A DNA stretch of 8,813 nt from JASFQI01 sp050115555 (GTDB taxonomy: Bacteria > Desulfobacterota > DSM-4660 > Desulfatiglandales > HGW-15), in the NCBI GenBank assembly GCA_050115555.1, contig JASFQI010000203.1, positions 1 to 8,813 of the forward strand, given 5' to 3'. The position numbers and the translations under genes are program-made. Of this stretch, positions 1 to 6,598 are shown one piece after another (the stretch's first letter is position 1; each line of letters opens with the position of its first letter). A model generated the notes under the pieces. The model was not told where the DNA came from and ran no database searches. It saw nothing but the letters and a program-made list of their open reading frames with translations.

Positions 1-501
1 TTCGATCCTCTGGTAGGTTTCGCAGGTTCCGAAATTCTTACCACCCTATGGGGGGGGGAAGAGCCGGCTGCGTGGTATGGTGCGGAATGGATTGATGCCA
101 ATCATCCCGGCGAGGGCTGGGGGAGCCAGGGTCTGTTTATGCAGGACGACACGTTTGGCTATTTCCCCATTACGACTGATACTGCGCTCATGCGCCTGAC
201 CTTCGAATGTCTGGGCGCCGGAGACACGACCATCCTTCCCATGTTCCACTGGGCTGACGCTACCTTCAACATGCTCGAAAATGACATGGTGAACGGGTAC
301 AATGACGCTGCCGACGACACCACCTGGGCCTTTACGTATCAGGACCTCCTTGAAGCAGGGAGCGGGTATCCGACCGACATCTACGATGTTTCGTTCGGCG
401 GCTTGCAAATAAGCCAGCAGGTACCGATCCCGAGCGCCGTACTTCTTCTGGGGTCCGGGCTCCTGGGCCTTTTCGGAATCAGGAGAAGGAGTCTGCCGTA
501 A
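1..501 (+). CDS. Secreted PEP-CTERM-like surface protein, 3' part only
   Basis: The reading frame is open from base 1 and gives 166 residues, so the start and signal peptide lie outside the window. The C-terminus has the tripartite layout of exosortase-sorted proteins: a VPIP motif (residues 141-144), a hydrophobic segment containing LLLGSGLLGLFG, and a basic end with RRR. In this family the tail directs the exported protein to an exosortase, which cleaves it during transfer to the cell surface. The part before the tail is rich in Trp, Asp, Gly and aromatic residues and looks like an extracellular beta-rich domain, but I do not recognise it. There is a run of nine G at 50-58 inside the gene; the frame reads naturally across it (W-G-G-E-E). 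The class of the tail is clear. The function of the rest is unknown. Confidence 0.8.
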   Translation, partial: FDPLVGFAGSEILTTLWGGEEPAAWYGAEWIDANHPGEGWGSQGLFMQDDTFGYFPITTDTALMRLTFECLGAGDTTILPMFHWADATFNMLENDMVNGYNDAADDTTWAFTYQDLLEAGSGYPTDIYDVSFGGLQISQQVPIPSAVLLLGSGLLGLFGIRRRSLP

Positions 502-582
502 GGAAAGAACGGTCGTCCATCGGCCGGGTCCGTTTTCTATCAGACGCAAGGCCGGTCGATGACAGCACACGAAACCCAAGAC

Positions 583-617
583 TGCCCCGGGAGATGCGAA
601 CAGGCTCTCCCGGGGCA
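583..617 (+). terminator. Strong GC-rich hairpin, probable terminator of the PEP-CTERM gene
   Basis: TGCCCCGGGAGA (583-594) and TCTCCCGGGGCA (606-617) are perfect 12-bp inverted arms around an 11-nt loop. It lies 81 bases after the stop codon. It is followed by CTTCGCTT rather than a pure T run, so it may be only weakly intrinsic or act as a 3' stabiliser. A weaker AACGG...CCGTTTTCT hairpin lies nearer the gene, at about 509-537. Confidence 0.55.
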
Positions 618-636
618 CTTCGCTTCCAAAATAAGC

Positions 637-670
637 ACAGGTGAGAAAGCGAGCGGGCGGGAAAGTGAGC
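637..670 (+). repeat. Purine-rich intergenic repeat, copy 1
   Basis: The stretch contains GGTGAGAAAGCGAGCGGGCG followed by GGAAAGTGAGC. It is the first of several degenerate copies built from GGTGAGAAAG, GCGGGCGGG and GGAAAGTGAG words. It lies between the hairpin after the PEP-CTERM gene and the first prepilin-like gene. The rest of 502-767 holds no convincing gene. Confidence 0.6.
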
Positions 671-767
671 TAAGCCTTCTGATATGCTGATCCCTTCCCC
701 GGCATCCTGATTCTACAGCCCTCCGAGTCGCACACCTTCCTTGAAAGCCCGCGAAGAGACAACGCAT

Positions 768-1820
768 ATGCCTTCTTTATGGTACCAGGCCCTGAGGGCC
801 ATGCCTCGCAAGGCCTTTTTACGGTGCACCCCTGTGCGCCCTTCCGCTCGGTCTCACACTCCCACCTGCCTGCCTGCTCCGCAGCTCACGTTCTCCCCCG
901 CCCACCCGCTCACCTGCTCCGCAGACCGCTCCTCTGCGCAGAAGGGCTTCACCCTGCTCGAACTGATTGCGGTCGTCTCCATCATGATCCTTTCCGTGGC
1001 CCTGATGACGCCCGTATTGACCAATGAGGCCGACCAATCCTGCTTTACGAATACCGTGGAAAGCATGGCAGAGATCCGGAAGGCCGTCCTCGGCACCACC
1101 AGCGACCGGGTGAAAGGAGACGTGAGGTTCGCGGGCTACGTGCAGGACATGGGAGCGCTTCCGCAACTCATGGACGGCCAGCCCAAAGGGCTCTGGACCA
1201 ACGATCCCGAAGAAACGCCCGATAACGAAGACGATGACCTCAGTTATAAAAACATCTATTGGCATGACCGGATCGATTTCATCCAAGTGGGCTGGCGCGG
1301 CCCCTATATCAAGCCCCCGCCGGGCGGGGTCCTTGCGGACGGCTGGAAAAACCCGCTGGTCTTTCAAAGGATCGGGGATGATCTCGTGATCACCAGCCTG
1401 GGCGCCGACGGCAAAGAGGGCGGGGTGGATTTCAACCGCGATATCCACGACCGGATCCGGAAAGGGGACTGGACGGGCTCGGTGTGCGGATACGTGTCGC
1501 CCCAGAGCGTGCTGCTGGAAAACAGGGAGACCGACCCCATCACGGTCCGGATCTATGTGAGCCCGTTGAGACCGGCGCCGCCCGACTGCCGGGAGAGAGG
1601 CGACTTAAATGAGGGCGGCACGGGGTATGACGCAGAGTACTGCGTGGCCTGCCTGGAGACCGCCCCGCAGGCGGACGGGTATTTTTGTTTCCCTCACGTG
1701 CCCATCGGCACCCAGCGCCTGTTGCAGGTCAACCAGGAGACCGCAGGACACAGCCACGGGTATAAGATTGCCGTGGAGCCGGGGATCATGTGGATGGGGA
1801 CCCTGGCCTTGATCCATTAG
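768..1820 (+). CDS. GspG-like prepilin with C-terminal extension (pilin-like 1)
   Basis: Exported pilin-like protein, 350 aa from the ATG at 768. The prepilin peptidase site QK|GFTLLE is at residues 58-65, with Glu at position 5 of the mature protein, followed by a hydrophobic helix. Later come IRKAVLG, GYVQDMGALP (about 123-132), WRGPY (176-180) and SLGADGKEGG...DI (210-226), which matches the calcium loop of type II secretion pseudopilin GspG. GspG usually ends there. This protein runs about 125 residues further, with five cysteines and a PIG...VEPGIMWMGTL ending shared with pilin-like 3 and 5. The start is uncertain: ATG 768 has a weak GAAGAG nine bases upstream, ATG 801 and GTG 834 are alternatives, and TTG 741 also keeps the frame open. 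All give an unusually long 37-68 aa leader, partly encoded by a reverse copy of the intergenic repeat. First gene of the pilin-like cluster. Confidence 0.85.
   Translation: MPSLWYQALRAMPRKAFLRCTPVRPSARSHTPTCLPAPQLTFSPAHPLTCSADRSSAQKGFTLLELIAVVSIMILSVALMTPVLTNEADQSCFTNTVESMAEIRKAVLGTTSDRVKGDVRFAGYVQDMGALPQLMDGQPKGLWTNDPEETPDNEDDDLSYKNIYWHDRIDFIQVGWRGPYIKPPPGGVLADGWKNPLVFQRIGDDLVITSLGADGKEGGVDFNRDIHDRIRKGDWTGSVCGYVSPQSVLLENRETDPITVRIYVSPLRPAPPDCRERGDLNEGGTGYDAEYCVACLETAPQADGYFCFPHVPIGTQRLLQVNQETAGHSHGYKIAVEPGIMWMGTLALIH
851..921 (-). repeat. Purine-rich repeat, inverted copy inside the leader of pilin-like 1
   Basis: Read on the minus strand, this stretch contains GGAGCAGGTGAGCGGGTGGG, then GGGGGAGAACGTGAGC, then GGAGCAGGCAGGCAGGTGGG. 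These are the same words as the other intergenic copies, but it is the only copy whose purine strand opposes the gene it sits in. It encodes the Pro/Ser/Thr-rich leader segment (PTCLPAPQLTFSPAHPLTCS) just before the prepilin cleavage site. Confidence 0.6.
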
Positions 1821-1826
1821 GGCGGG

Positions 1827-1871
1827 GCGAAGAGGTGAAAGTGGGCAGGTGGGAAAGTAGGAAAAGAAAGG
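1827..1871 (+). repeat. Purine-rich intergenic repeat, copy 3
   Basis: Words AGAGGTGAAAGTGGGCAGGT and GGGAAAGTAGGAAAAG lie directly after the TAG stop of pilin-like 1. Same family as the other junction copies, with the purine strand on the transcribed sense strand. Confidence 0.6.
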
Positions 1872-1883
1872 TTTCAGTGTTCA

Positions 1884-1931
1884 GGTTTCAGATGTCAGCA
1901 CCTCTGTTTATCATTTCTGACACCTGAAACC
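1884..1931 (+). repeat. Inverted repeat GGTTTCAG(A/G)TGTCAG, second repeat family
   Basis: GGTTTCAGATGTCAG (1884-1898) and CTGACACCTGAAACC (1917-1931) pair at 14 of 15 positions around an 18-nt loop. The hairpin lies in the 120-base gap between pilin-like 1 and 2, ten bases before the ATG at 1941. It has no T tail, so it may be a processing or stabilising element, or a mobile-type palindromic repeat, rather than a terminator. The 12-mer CTGACACCTGAA occurs again at 7917-7928. Confidence 0.6.
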
Positions 1932-1940
1932 CGGCACCTG

Positions 1941-2966
1941 ATGAAACCAGGCATAACTATGGGATATCTCTTAAGACATATCATGGGCAATTTGAATCAT
2001 CAGGGACGGACAGGCGGGCAGGACGGCTTCGCCCTGGTGACCATGGCCTTTTTCCTGGTCCTGCTCCTTTCCGCGGCATTGCTGGCCAGTTATCCTCTTG
2101 TGGATGAAGCCAAAAAAGATACCACCACCCATATCATCGACAGGAATGACTACCGGTTCAGGAAGGCCCTGTTCGGCGAGGCCGCGGATCAATGCGGGAC
2201 AAAACTCGTCCACAGCGGAGGGCATTACGGCGACTACCTTGATACCGGCAATTCGGGCACAAAAGGGTATGTCTATCATGGCCGGGTGACGGCCAGGGTG
2301 TTCGGGACATTGGGCGTTGCCACGGATCTCGGCGGCGGCAACCAGGTGGAGGTTCCCGAACCGTACGCGTACACGGCCGATGCCTTCTGGTCGGGATATT
2401 GGGGAAAACGGTATCTCCATCCCCTGCCCAGCGATCCATGGGATTACCACTCCATCTTTTCCATATGGGGGAGCAAGGGGACCATGTACAACCCCTTTTT
2501 TCATTCCTATGCCGCCATCTACATGCCCGCCATCTGCGGTGGGACGCTGCCGTACAGGAACTTTGCCAAAGGGGTTCGCGGAACGTCTTTTGTCTTTTCT
2601 TCCATCGCCCCCCACGGGCATGCGGTGATAGAGGTGAAGGATTACAGCGAGGACCGGACCCGTCACGAACTCAGGTTGATTACGCTGGGGTCGGGGAAGT
2701 TTAATACAACCACGAATGAAAACATCTTCTTCAGGGAAGAGCAGCGCACCCCTTTTGCCGATCATATGTTCTACCGATTCGAGCAACCGGACAGAAGCGG
2801 AGAATACAATTATACGGCGGAAAACTCCGGGCAGGCCAAGCTGCTGATCCAGGTCAGGGATTCGATCGGCGGTCCGTGGAAGACAATGGATACCCGGCCC
2901 CTGGTGTTCCCACCGCATTTCGGCGAAACGGGCATACCGCGGTATTGGGTGAATTTTTATGGATAA
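1941..2966 (+). CDS. Atypical prepilin-like protein, PilX/GspK-like N-terminus (pilin-like 2)
   Basis: 341 aa from the ATG at 1941; in-frame ATGs at 1959 and 1983 are alternatives and none has a strong ribosome binding site. The N-terminus ends in a leader with a likely cut at QD|GFALVT (G at residue 29), followed by a very hydrophobic stretch to about residue 50. Position 5 is Thr rather than Glu, as in the PilX/GspK class of minor subunits, which lack Glu5 and are thought to cap or initiate the fibre. After the helix, FRKALFGE (residues 73-80) aligns with IRKAVLG of pilin-like 1 and ETIKEAVIGK of pilin-like 3, and GYWGKRYLHPLPSDPWDYH (residues 152-170) resembles the WRGPY...DxWGN core. It is therefore probably a divergent paralogue of its neighbours. 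There is no calcium loop and few cysteines. It overlaps the next gene by 8 bases, implying coupled translation. Confidence 0.8.
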   Translation: MKPGITMGYLLRHIMGNLNHQGRTGGQDGFALVTMAFFLVLLLSAALLASYPLVDEAKKDTTTHIIDRNDYRFRKALFGEAADQCGTKLVHSGGHYGDYLDTGNSGTKGYVYHGRVTARVFGTLGVATDLGGGNQVEVPEPYAYTADAFWSGYWGKRYLHPLPSDPWDYHSIFSIWGSKGTMYNPFFHSYAAIYMPAICGGTLPYRNFAKGVRGTSFVFSSIAPHGHAVIEVKDYSEDRTRHELRLITLGSGKFNTTTNENIFFREEQRTPFADHMFYRFEQPDRSGEYNYTAENSGQAKLLIQVRDSIGGPWKTMDTRPLVFPPHFGETGIPRYWVNFYG

Positions 2967-4701
2967 AGGGTTCAGCCTCATCGAGGTCCTTGTCGTTATC
3001 TCGATCATGGCGTTGATCGCCGTTTACATGGGAACCAGGGGAAGCGAACTGGTCACCGAAGACCGATTCTACAAGACCTGCTACCGCATGGAAACCATCA
3101 AGGAGGCCGTTATCGGGAAGCGGGGGCAGTATTGCAACGGCATCGAGCAGTTCGCCGGATACCTCTCCGACATGGGAAACCTGCCGGACCTGTATTATTA
3201 CGATGACGAGCAGGAGAGGCTCGTCAAAGTCACCCGTGCCGGAACCCTCGGGCTGGAGGCGGTTGAAGGCGCGGGCGGCCTTACCGAGGCCCTGAAGCAG
3301 GGGTACAGGCCCCAGCCCAGGACGCTCTGGACGAAAACGGAGGCTACGCCGGACTGGAAATACCATGAACAAAGCCGCATGTGGGCCGGCTGGCGCGGAC
3401 CCTACATGGAACTGCAGGGGGAAGGCAGCCTGAAAGACGCCTGGGGCAATGATTTCATCTTTGTCATCGGCGAGGTGGTGGGCCACCGAAACCCGAACGA
3501 AGAAATAGGAAGCACCTTCCGCTGTAAACAGACCTATAAGGCCCAGCTTGATCCCGAGGACCCTACCGATTCATCTACACCCGCGGACCAGGGCCGGCCC
3601 GGAACCGTTGCGGGCGATGACTACTGGGAGGTGATCTGGGATGGCGAAGAAATGAATTTCAGGACCTGGCGGGATCTGGGCACCGCAAGCAATGCCGATG
3701 GCAGCGAGCACGTGTTCGAAGATGATCGGTGGCAGACAAAGCAGGAGATATTTTACGGGACCGGGTGCCTGACCGTCATCAGCCTGGGAGCGGACAACGC
3801 ACCCGGGGGCGAGGGTCTGGACCAGGACATCCAGATCGTCATCGACCCCACGGAATATACGGGAGAGGCCGCCGGCCATCTCGGCTACAGGGGACAGGAG
3901 GAAACATCCCTGCCCAGGGAGGTCTGCCTGTATTGTCCGAATTTCACCGCCGAGGGCGGCATGATCGAGGAGCATTGCCTGAAGGGATTGAAGGATAATT
4001 CGAAACGGGTTCTCTGGGAATCCTCCGGTACGCTCTATACGGCAGAAGACCCGTACGATTCCGGGGACCTCTATGCCGGAATCAATTTCAGGTTCGGCGC
4101 CGTCCCGGCCTATGAGGTCGACCTGAAAGGGTGGTCCTGCACCTGCGATGACGGGAATGGGGATTGTACCTGCGTCGAGTGGAAAGAGGAGGGGGAATGC
4201 AAAACGTACCGTTGTCAGTTTCCATATGCGTTCGATCCAAGGCTTTGCAGTACCGCGTATCCACTGGACCAGCATGCGGTGTGCAGTGTGTGCGAACAGC
4301 GGGCTTATGACGAAGACGATGACCGCGACTGGCAAGGATGGGAGGACAATTGGGGCTGGATTTTAGTGTATTTCGGCCTGATCCCCCTTCCTTCCGAACC
4401 CTGGTGTGTGGAGGCGATCTGTTCCGAGGAGGTGAAGTGTGATCCCGGTGGCATGTGGTGGGAATCCATTACATGCGAGTGCATTGAGTGGGAGCCGATT
4501 TGCATCACGTGGCTGTGCGACGAGGAGAATCCCGACTGCGACTGCACGCAGACATGGGAAAAGGAAGTGGAGGAAGACCCGGAAAACTTCGAGGAGACCG
4601 CCATTCCCATCGGCATCCGGACCCTGAAGGCCGGTGCCGTCTATTACACCGTTCCCATCAGCCCCGGGGGAAACTGGGTGGGGACGATTCGGGGAAAGTG
4701 A
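2959..4701 (+). CDS. Large GspG-like prepilin with cysteine-rich insert (pilin-like 3)
   Basis: 580 aa, far longer than the roughly 140 aa of GspG. The very short leader MDK| precedes GFSLIEVLVVISIMALIAVY, a canonical prepilin site with Glu5. The core is like pilin-like 1 and 5: ETIKEAVIGK (45-54), FAGYLSDMGNLP (65-76), GWRGPYM (144-150), KDAWGND (159-165) and SLGADNAPGGEGLDQDI (275-291), a near-ideal GspG calcium loop. The C-terminus ends in PIGIRTL...PGGNWVGTI, shared with its paralogues. Between loop and end lies an acidic, Trp- and Cys-rich insert with 18 cysteines in residues 394-529. The ATG overlaps the stop of pilin-like 2, with GGGTGA six bases upstream. The TGA stop lies in a purine-rich repeat. 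It is an exported fibre subunit or fibre-borne adhesive module; ligand and machine are unknown. Confidence 0.88.
   Translation: MDKGFSLIEVLVVISIMALIAVYMGTRGSELVTEDRFYKTCYRMETIKEAVIGKRGQYCNGIEQFAGYLSDMGNLPDLYYYDDEQERLVKVTRAGTLGLEAVEGAGGLTEALKQGYRPQPRTLWTKTEATPDWKYHEQSRMWAGWRGPYMELQGEGSLKDAWGNDFIFVIGEVVGHRNPNEEIGSTFRCKQTYKAQLDPEDPTDSSTPADQGRPGTVAGDDYWEVIWDGEEMNFRTWRDLGTASNADGSEHVFEDDRWQTKQEIFYGTGCLTVISLGADNAPGGEGLDQDIQIVIDPTEYTGEAAGHLGYRGQEETSLPREVCLYCPNFTAEGGMIEEHCLKGLKDNSKRVLWESSGTLYTAEDPYDSGDLYAGINFRFGAVPAYEVDLKGWSCTCDDGNGDCTCVEWKEEGECKTYRCQFPYAFDPRLCSTAYPLDQHAVCSVCEQRAYDEDDDRDWQGWEDNWGWILVYFGLIPLPSEPWCVEAICSEEVKCDPGGMWWESITCECIEWEPICITWLCDEENPDCDCTQTWEKEVEEDPENFEETAIPIGIRTLKAGAVYYTVPISPGGNWVGTIRGK
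4129..4545 (+). other. Cys-rich insert with degenerate internal repeats in pilin-like 3
   Basis: Residues 391-529 of the 580-aa protein. Four CxC pairs (394/396, 403/405, 506/508, 527/529) and one CxxC (442/445) are visible. Two segments align as CxC-(V/I)-E-W-x(3-5)-C-x4-C (403-419 and 506-520). Two others align as C-D-x-x-N-x-D-C-x-C with a Trp following (396-408 and 520-533). This suggests duplicated small disulfide or metal-binding modules. The DDGNGD stretch is reminiscent of calcium-binding DxNxD loops, but that is only a resemblance. Confidence 0.7.
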
Positions 4702-4721
4702 GAAAAAGAGCAGGTGCGCGG
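4693..4721 (+). repeat. Purine-rich junction repeat, copy 4 (stop and start codons inside)
   Basis: GGAAAGTGAGAAAAAGAGCA followed by GGTGCGCGG joins pilin-like 3 and 4. The TGA stop (4699-4701) and the GTG start (4714-4716) both fall inside repeat words (AAAGTGAGAAA and AGCAGGTG). Confidence 0.6.
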
Positions 4722-5721
4722 AAAAGGCTTCACCACTATTGAGCTGTTGATCTGCACCGTCATCCTCGCCCTTTTCATGACCATCGTATCCACAACCGCG
4801 GGGCGCTTCGATGAGGACGTGAAGATCGCTGCAGCCTTAAAGGACATGAAGACCATTCAGACGGCCCTGGTGAGTGGGGTGTATCCGGATCTGGGGCACA
4901 TTCCCTGCGGCGTCGATGCCGATTCCACGGATGAACGAAAAGCCGTCGAGGCCCTGTTTGTTCCCGCTTACCTGTTCATGGAACGAAGCGATGTCCAAAA
5001 GAAACTGGAAGCCCTGGATTGCTTGATCGACGGCTATGTACCGGAGTATGAGAAATATGAAAGTAAGGGCTGGCGGGGTCCCTACATGAAGGCCCCCAAC
5101 GGAGTGATCGACGCGACCTATTTTGACGAAGAGGGTTTCCCTGAAACCAGCGGCCATCACGTATATCTGGACGCCCTGCTGACGCCCTGGGCCGACGACT
5201 GCGAAGAAATGGCCCGTGAGGCCGAATCCGCGGGCGATCCGGACCTGGCCCTGGAATACCGCAAGGGCAAATACTATCAGGTCCTATACCCCCAGGTGAC
5301 CATGACCTGGCCTGAGTACGTACATGATGCAGGTCACCCCTTTGAGTTTTCCGGATGGAATGAACCCCCTTATTGCCAGATCTCCAGGTATGGAGCCCAG
5401 ATTGTCTGCCGGGGCGCCGATTGTCTTCCGCCTCAGGCGCCGCAGGTCGACATGGCAAGCTACATACAATGCGAGGCGCAAATCATGGAAGGGGCTTTTT
5501 TGAATATTAAGACTAAGGTAACCACCCTTGACATGCTGGAAAGCCGGGTTCAACAGGAGTTTATGGACCGGTGTCATGAATGCTATGAGGACGGAAAAGC
5601 CGTACCCCTTGAAAAAAGGCTGAGTATTATTGATCCGGAAAACGAAACCTACATGGATATCGGCGACGACCTTGTGATGTCGGTCTTCGGCCAGACCCTC
5701 AGGAGTCCGCTGGATAACTGA
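4714..5721 (+). CDS. Prepilin-like protein lacking the calcium loop (pilin-like 4)
   Basis: 335 aa from a GTG start, 12 bases after the previous stop. The MRGK| leader precedes GFTTIELLICTVILALFMTI, a prepilin site with Glu5. KTIQTALVSG (46-55) and GVYPDLGHIP (55-64) correspond to the RKAVLG and GYVxDMGxLP motifs of its paralogues, and KGWRGPYM (118-125) to the WRGPY motif. The middle part (about 140-300) is unlike the others and holds several cysteines, including CHEC (287-290). The end reads GDDLVMSVFGQTLRSPLDN; pilin-like 1 has GDDLVITSLGADG at the equivalent point, so this protein stops where the GspG calcium loop should begin and also lacks the C-terminal extension. Only a weak AAGAG serves as ribosome binding site, so translation may depend on the gene before. 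It is a structural fibre subunit by fold; the exact role is unknown. Confidence 0.83.
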   Translation: MRGKGFTTIELLICTVILALFMTIVSTTAGRFDEDVKIAAALKDMKTIQTALVSGVYPDLGHIPCGVDADSTDERKAVEALFVPAYLFMERSDVQKKLEALDCLIDGYVPEYEKYESKGWRGPYMKAPNGVIDATYFDEEGFPETSGHHVYLDALLTPWADDCEEMAREAESAGDPDLALEYRKGKYYQVLYPQVTMTWPEYVHDAGHPFEFSGWNEPPYCQISRYGAQIVCRGADCLPPQAPQVDMASYIQCEAQIMEGAFLNIKTKVTTLDMLESRVQQEFMDRCHECYEDGKAVPLEKRLSIIDPENETYMDIGDDLVMSVFGQTLRSPLDN

Positions 5722-5772
5722 GGGCAGGAAGAGGAGCAGGAGGGAAAGTGAGAAAGCGGGAACGCGGGCAGG
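5722..5772 (+). repeat. Purine-rich junction repeat, copy 5 (RBS, GTG start and leader inside)
   Basis: Words AGGAAGAGGAGCAGGAGGGA, AAGTGAGAAAGCGGG and GCGGGCAGG follow directly after the TGA of pilin-like 4. The repeat contains the AGGAGG ribosome binding site (5738-5743), the GTG start (5748) and the codons for the basic leader MRKRERGQ of pilin-like 5. Confidence 0.65.
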
Positions 5773-6578
5773 CCGGCTTCACCCTGATCGAACTGCTGGT
5801 TACCCTCGCCATCATCGGTCTCATGGGGTTGGTCGCCGGAACCACAATCAGTGAAACGCACGAAGATGAAATCGCTTACGGGGTCACCACCCAGATCATG
5901 GAGGACGTCCAAAAAGCCATCCTGGGCGATGCCATCCCCCACAACCGCGGGGTCCATATCTCCGGGTATGTGGCGGATATGGGAGGGCTTCCGGCCCTCA
6001 ATGACGACGGCCAGCCCGAGGCCCTGTGGAAAAAGACCGACGGTCTTGAAACCAGCCAATACCACGCCGATGCAAGGATCCGCACGGGCTGGAACGGCCC
6101 CTATCTCCAGGAACCCGACAGCGGTTTTCTCACGGACGGCTGGGGGAACGGGCTCTTCTTCAAGACCAGCACCGAAGGAACCCTGAGCATCACAAGCTAT
6201 GGCGCGGACCTGAAGCAGGGAGGGTCCGGCCTGGATGAGGATATTGTCCTTGAAATCAGGAAATACCACTACATGGCCTCCCTGGGGTTTTCTTTCAAGG
6301 GTGTCGGGGGAGACCTGGTTGCATCGCGTTTTACGATCCATTTTCCTCACCCTGACACAGGAGCCCTTTTGTCGGAGCAGCTTGAAATCCGGTCTTTCGA
6401 TGTGGGGGGCGGGGTGGAATACGGTTATTTCCTCTCCGGCGACGGCGGCAGACCCCTTTTCCCCATCGGCTTGAGAAGTGTGACCGCCGTCATCAGCCAT
6501 GGAAGCGGGAATGAGGAAGAGAACGTGGTCGTATTTCCCATCCAATCCGGAATGAATTATATGGGATTGTTGGAATAG
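5748..6578 (+). CDS. GspG-like prepilin with C-terminal extension (pilin-like 5)
   Basis: 276 aa from GTG 5748, which has AGGAGG four bases upstream; no other in-frame start is available before the cleavage site. The basic leader MRKRERGQA| precedes GFTLIELLVTLAIIGLMGLV, a textbook prepilin sequence with Glu5. The core has EDVQKAILGD (52-61), SGYVADMGGLPAL (72-84), GWNGPYL (114-120), TDGWGN (129-134) and TSYGADLKQGGSGLDEDI (149-166), a GspG-type calcium loop. About 110 residues follow, ending PIGLRSV...IQSGMNYMGLL, which aligns with the ends of pilin-like 1 and 3. It is the simplest and most canonical of the five and has no cysteines. A 20-base gap separates it from the parvulin gene, so they are probably co-transcribed. 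Major or minor subunit status cannot be told from sequence. Confidence 0.88.
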   Translation: MRKRERGQAGFTLIELLVTLAIIGLMGLVAGTTISETHEDEIAYGVTTQIMEDVQKAILGDAIPHNRGVHISGYVADMGGLPALNDDGQPEALWKKTDGLETSQYHADARIRTGWNGPYLQEPDSGFLTDGWGNGLFFKTSTEGTLSITSYGADLKQGGSGLDEDIVLEIRKYHYMASLGFSFKGVGGDLVASRFTIHFPHPDTGALLSEQLEIRSFDVGGGVEYGYFLSGDGGRPLFPIGLRSVTAVISHGSGNEEENVVVFPIQSGMNYMGLLE

Positions 6579-6598
6579 AAAGGATTTGCGGAGGAATC

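Noticed and set aside
680..688. Extended -10-like TGATATGCT as promoter of the pilin-like cluster
   Set aside because: There is no acceptable -35 at the right distance (GGAAAG there), and the -10 hexamer matches only weakly. The operon's promoter was not identified.
1971..3008. 345-codon open frame on the minus strand
   Set aside because: It is antisense to pilin-like 2, which has a clear prepilin N-terminus; the antisense product has no recognisable domain and a composition typical of GC-rich shadow frames.
3571..4335. 254-codon open frame on the minus strand
   Set aside because: Shadow of the 580-aa prepilin-like gene, with no domain signature.
4129..4545. Cys-rich insert as a multihaem cytochrome segment
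   Set aside because: No CxxCH haem-binding motif occurs; the only CxxC in the insert (442-445) is followed by Glu.
5649..6545. 298-codon open frame on the minus strand
   Set aside because: It lies antisense to pilin-like 5, whose motifs match its paralogues. No start signal or domain supports the minus frame.
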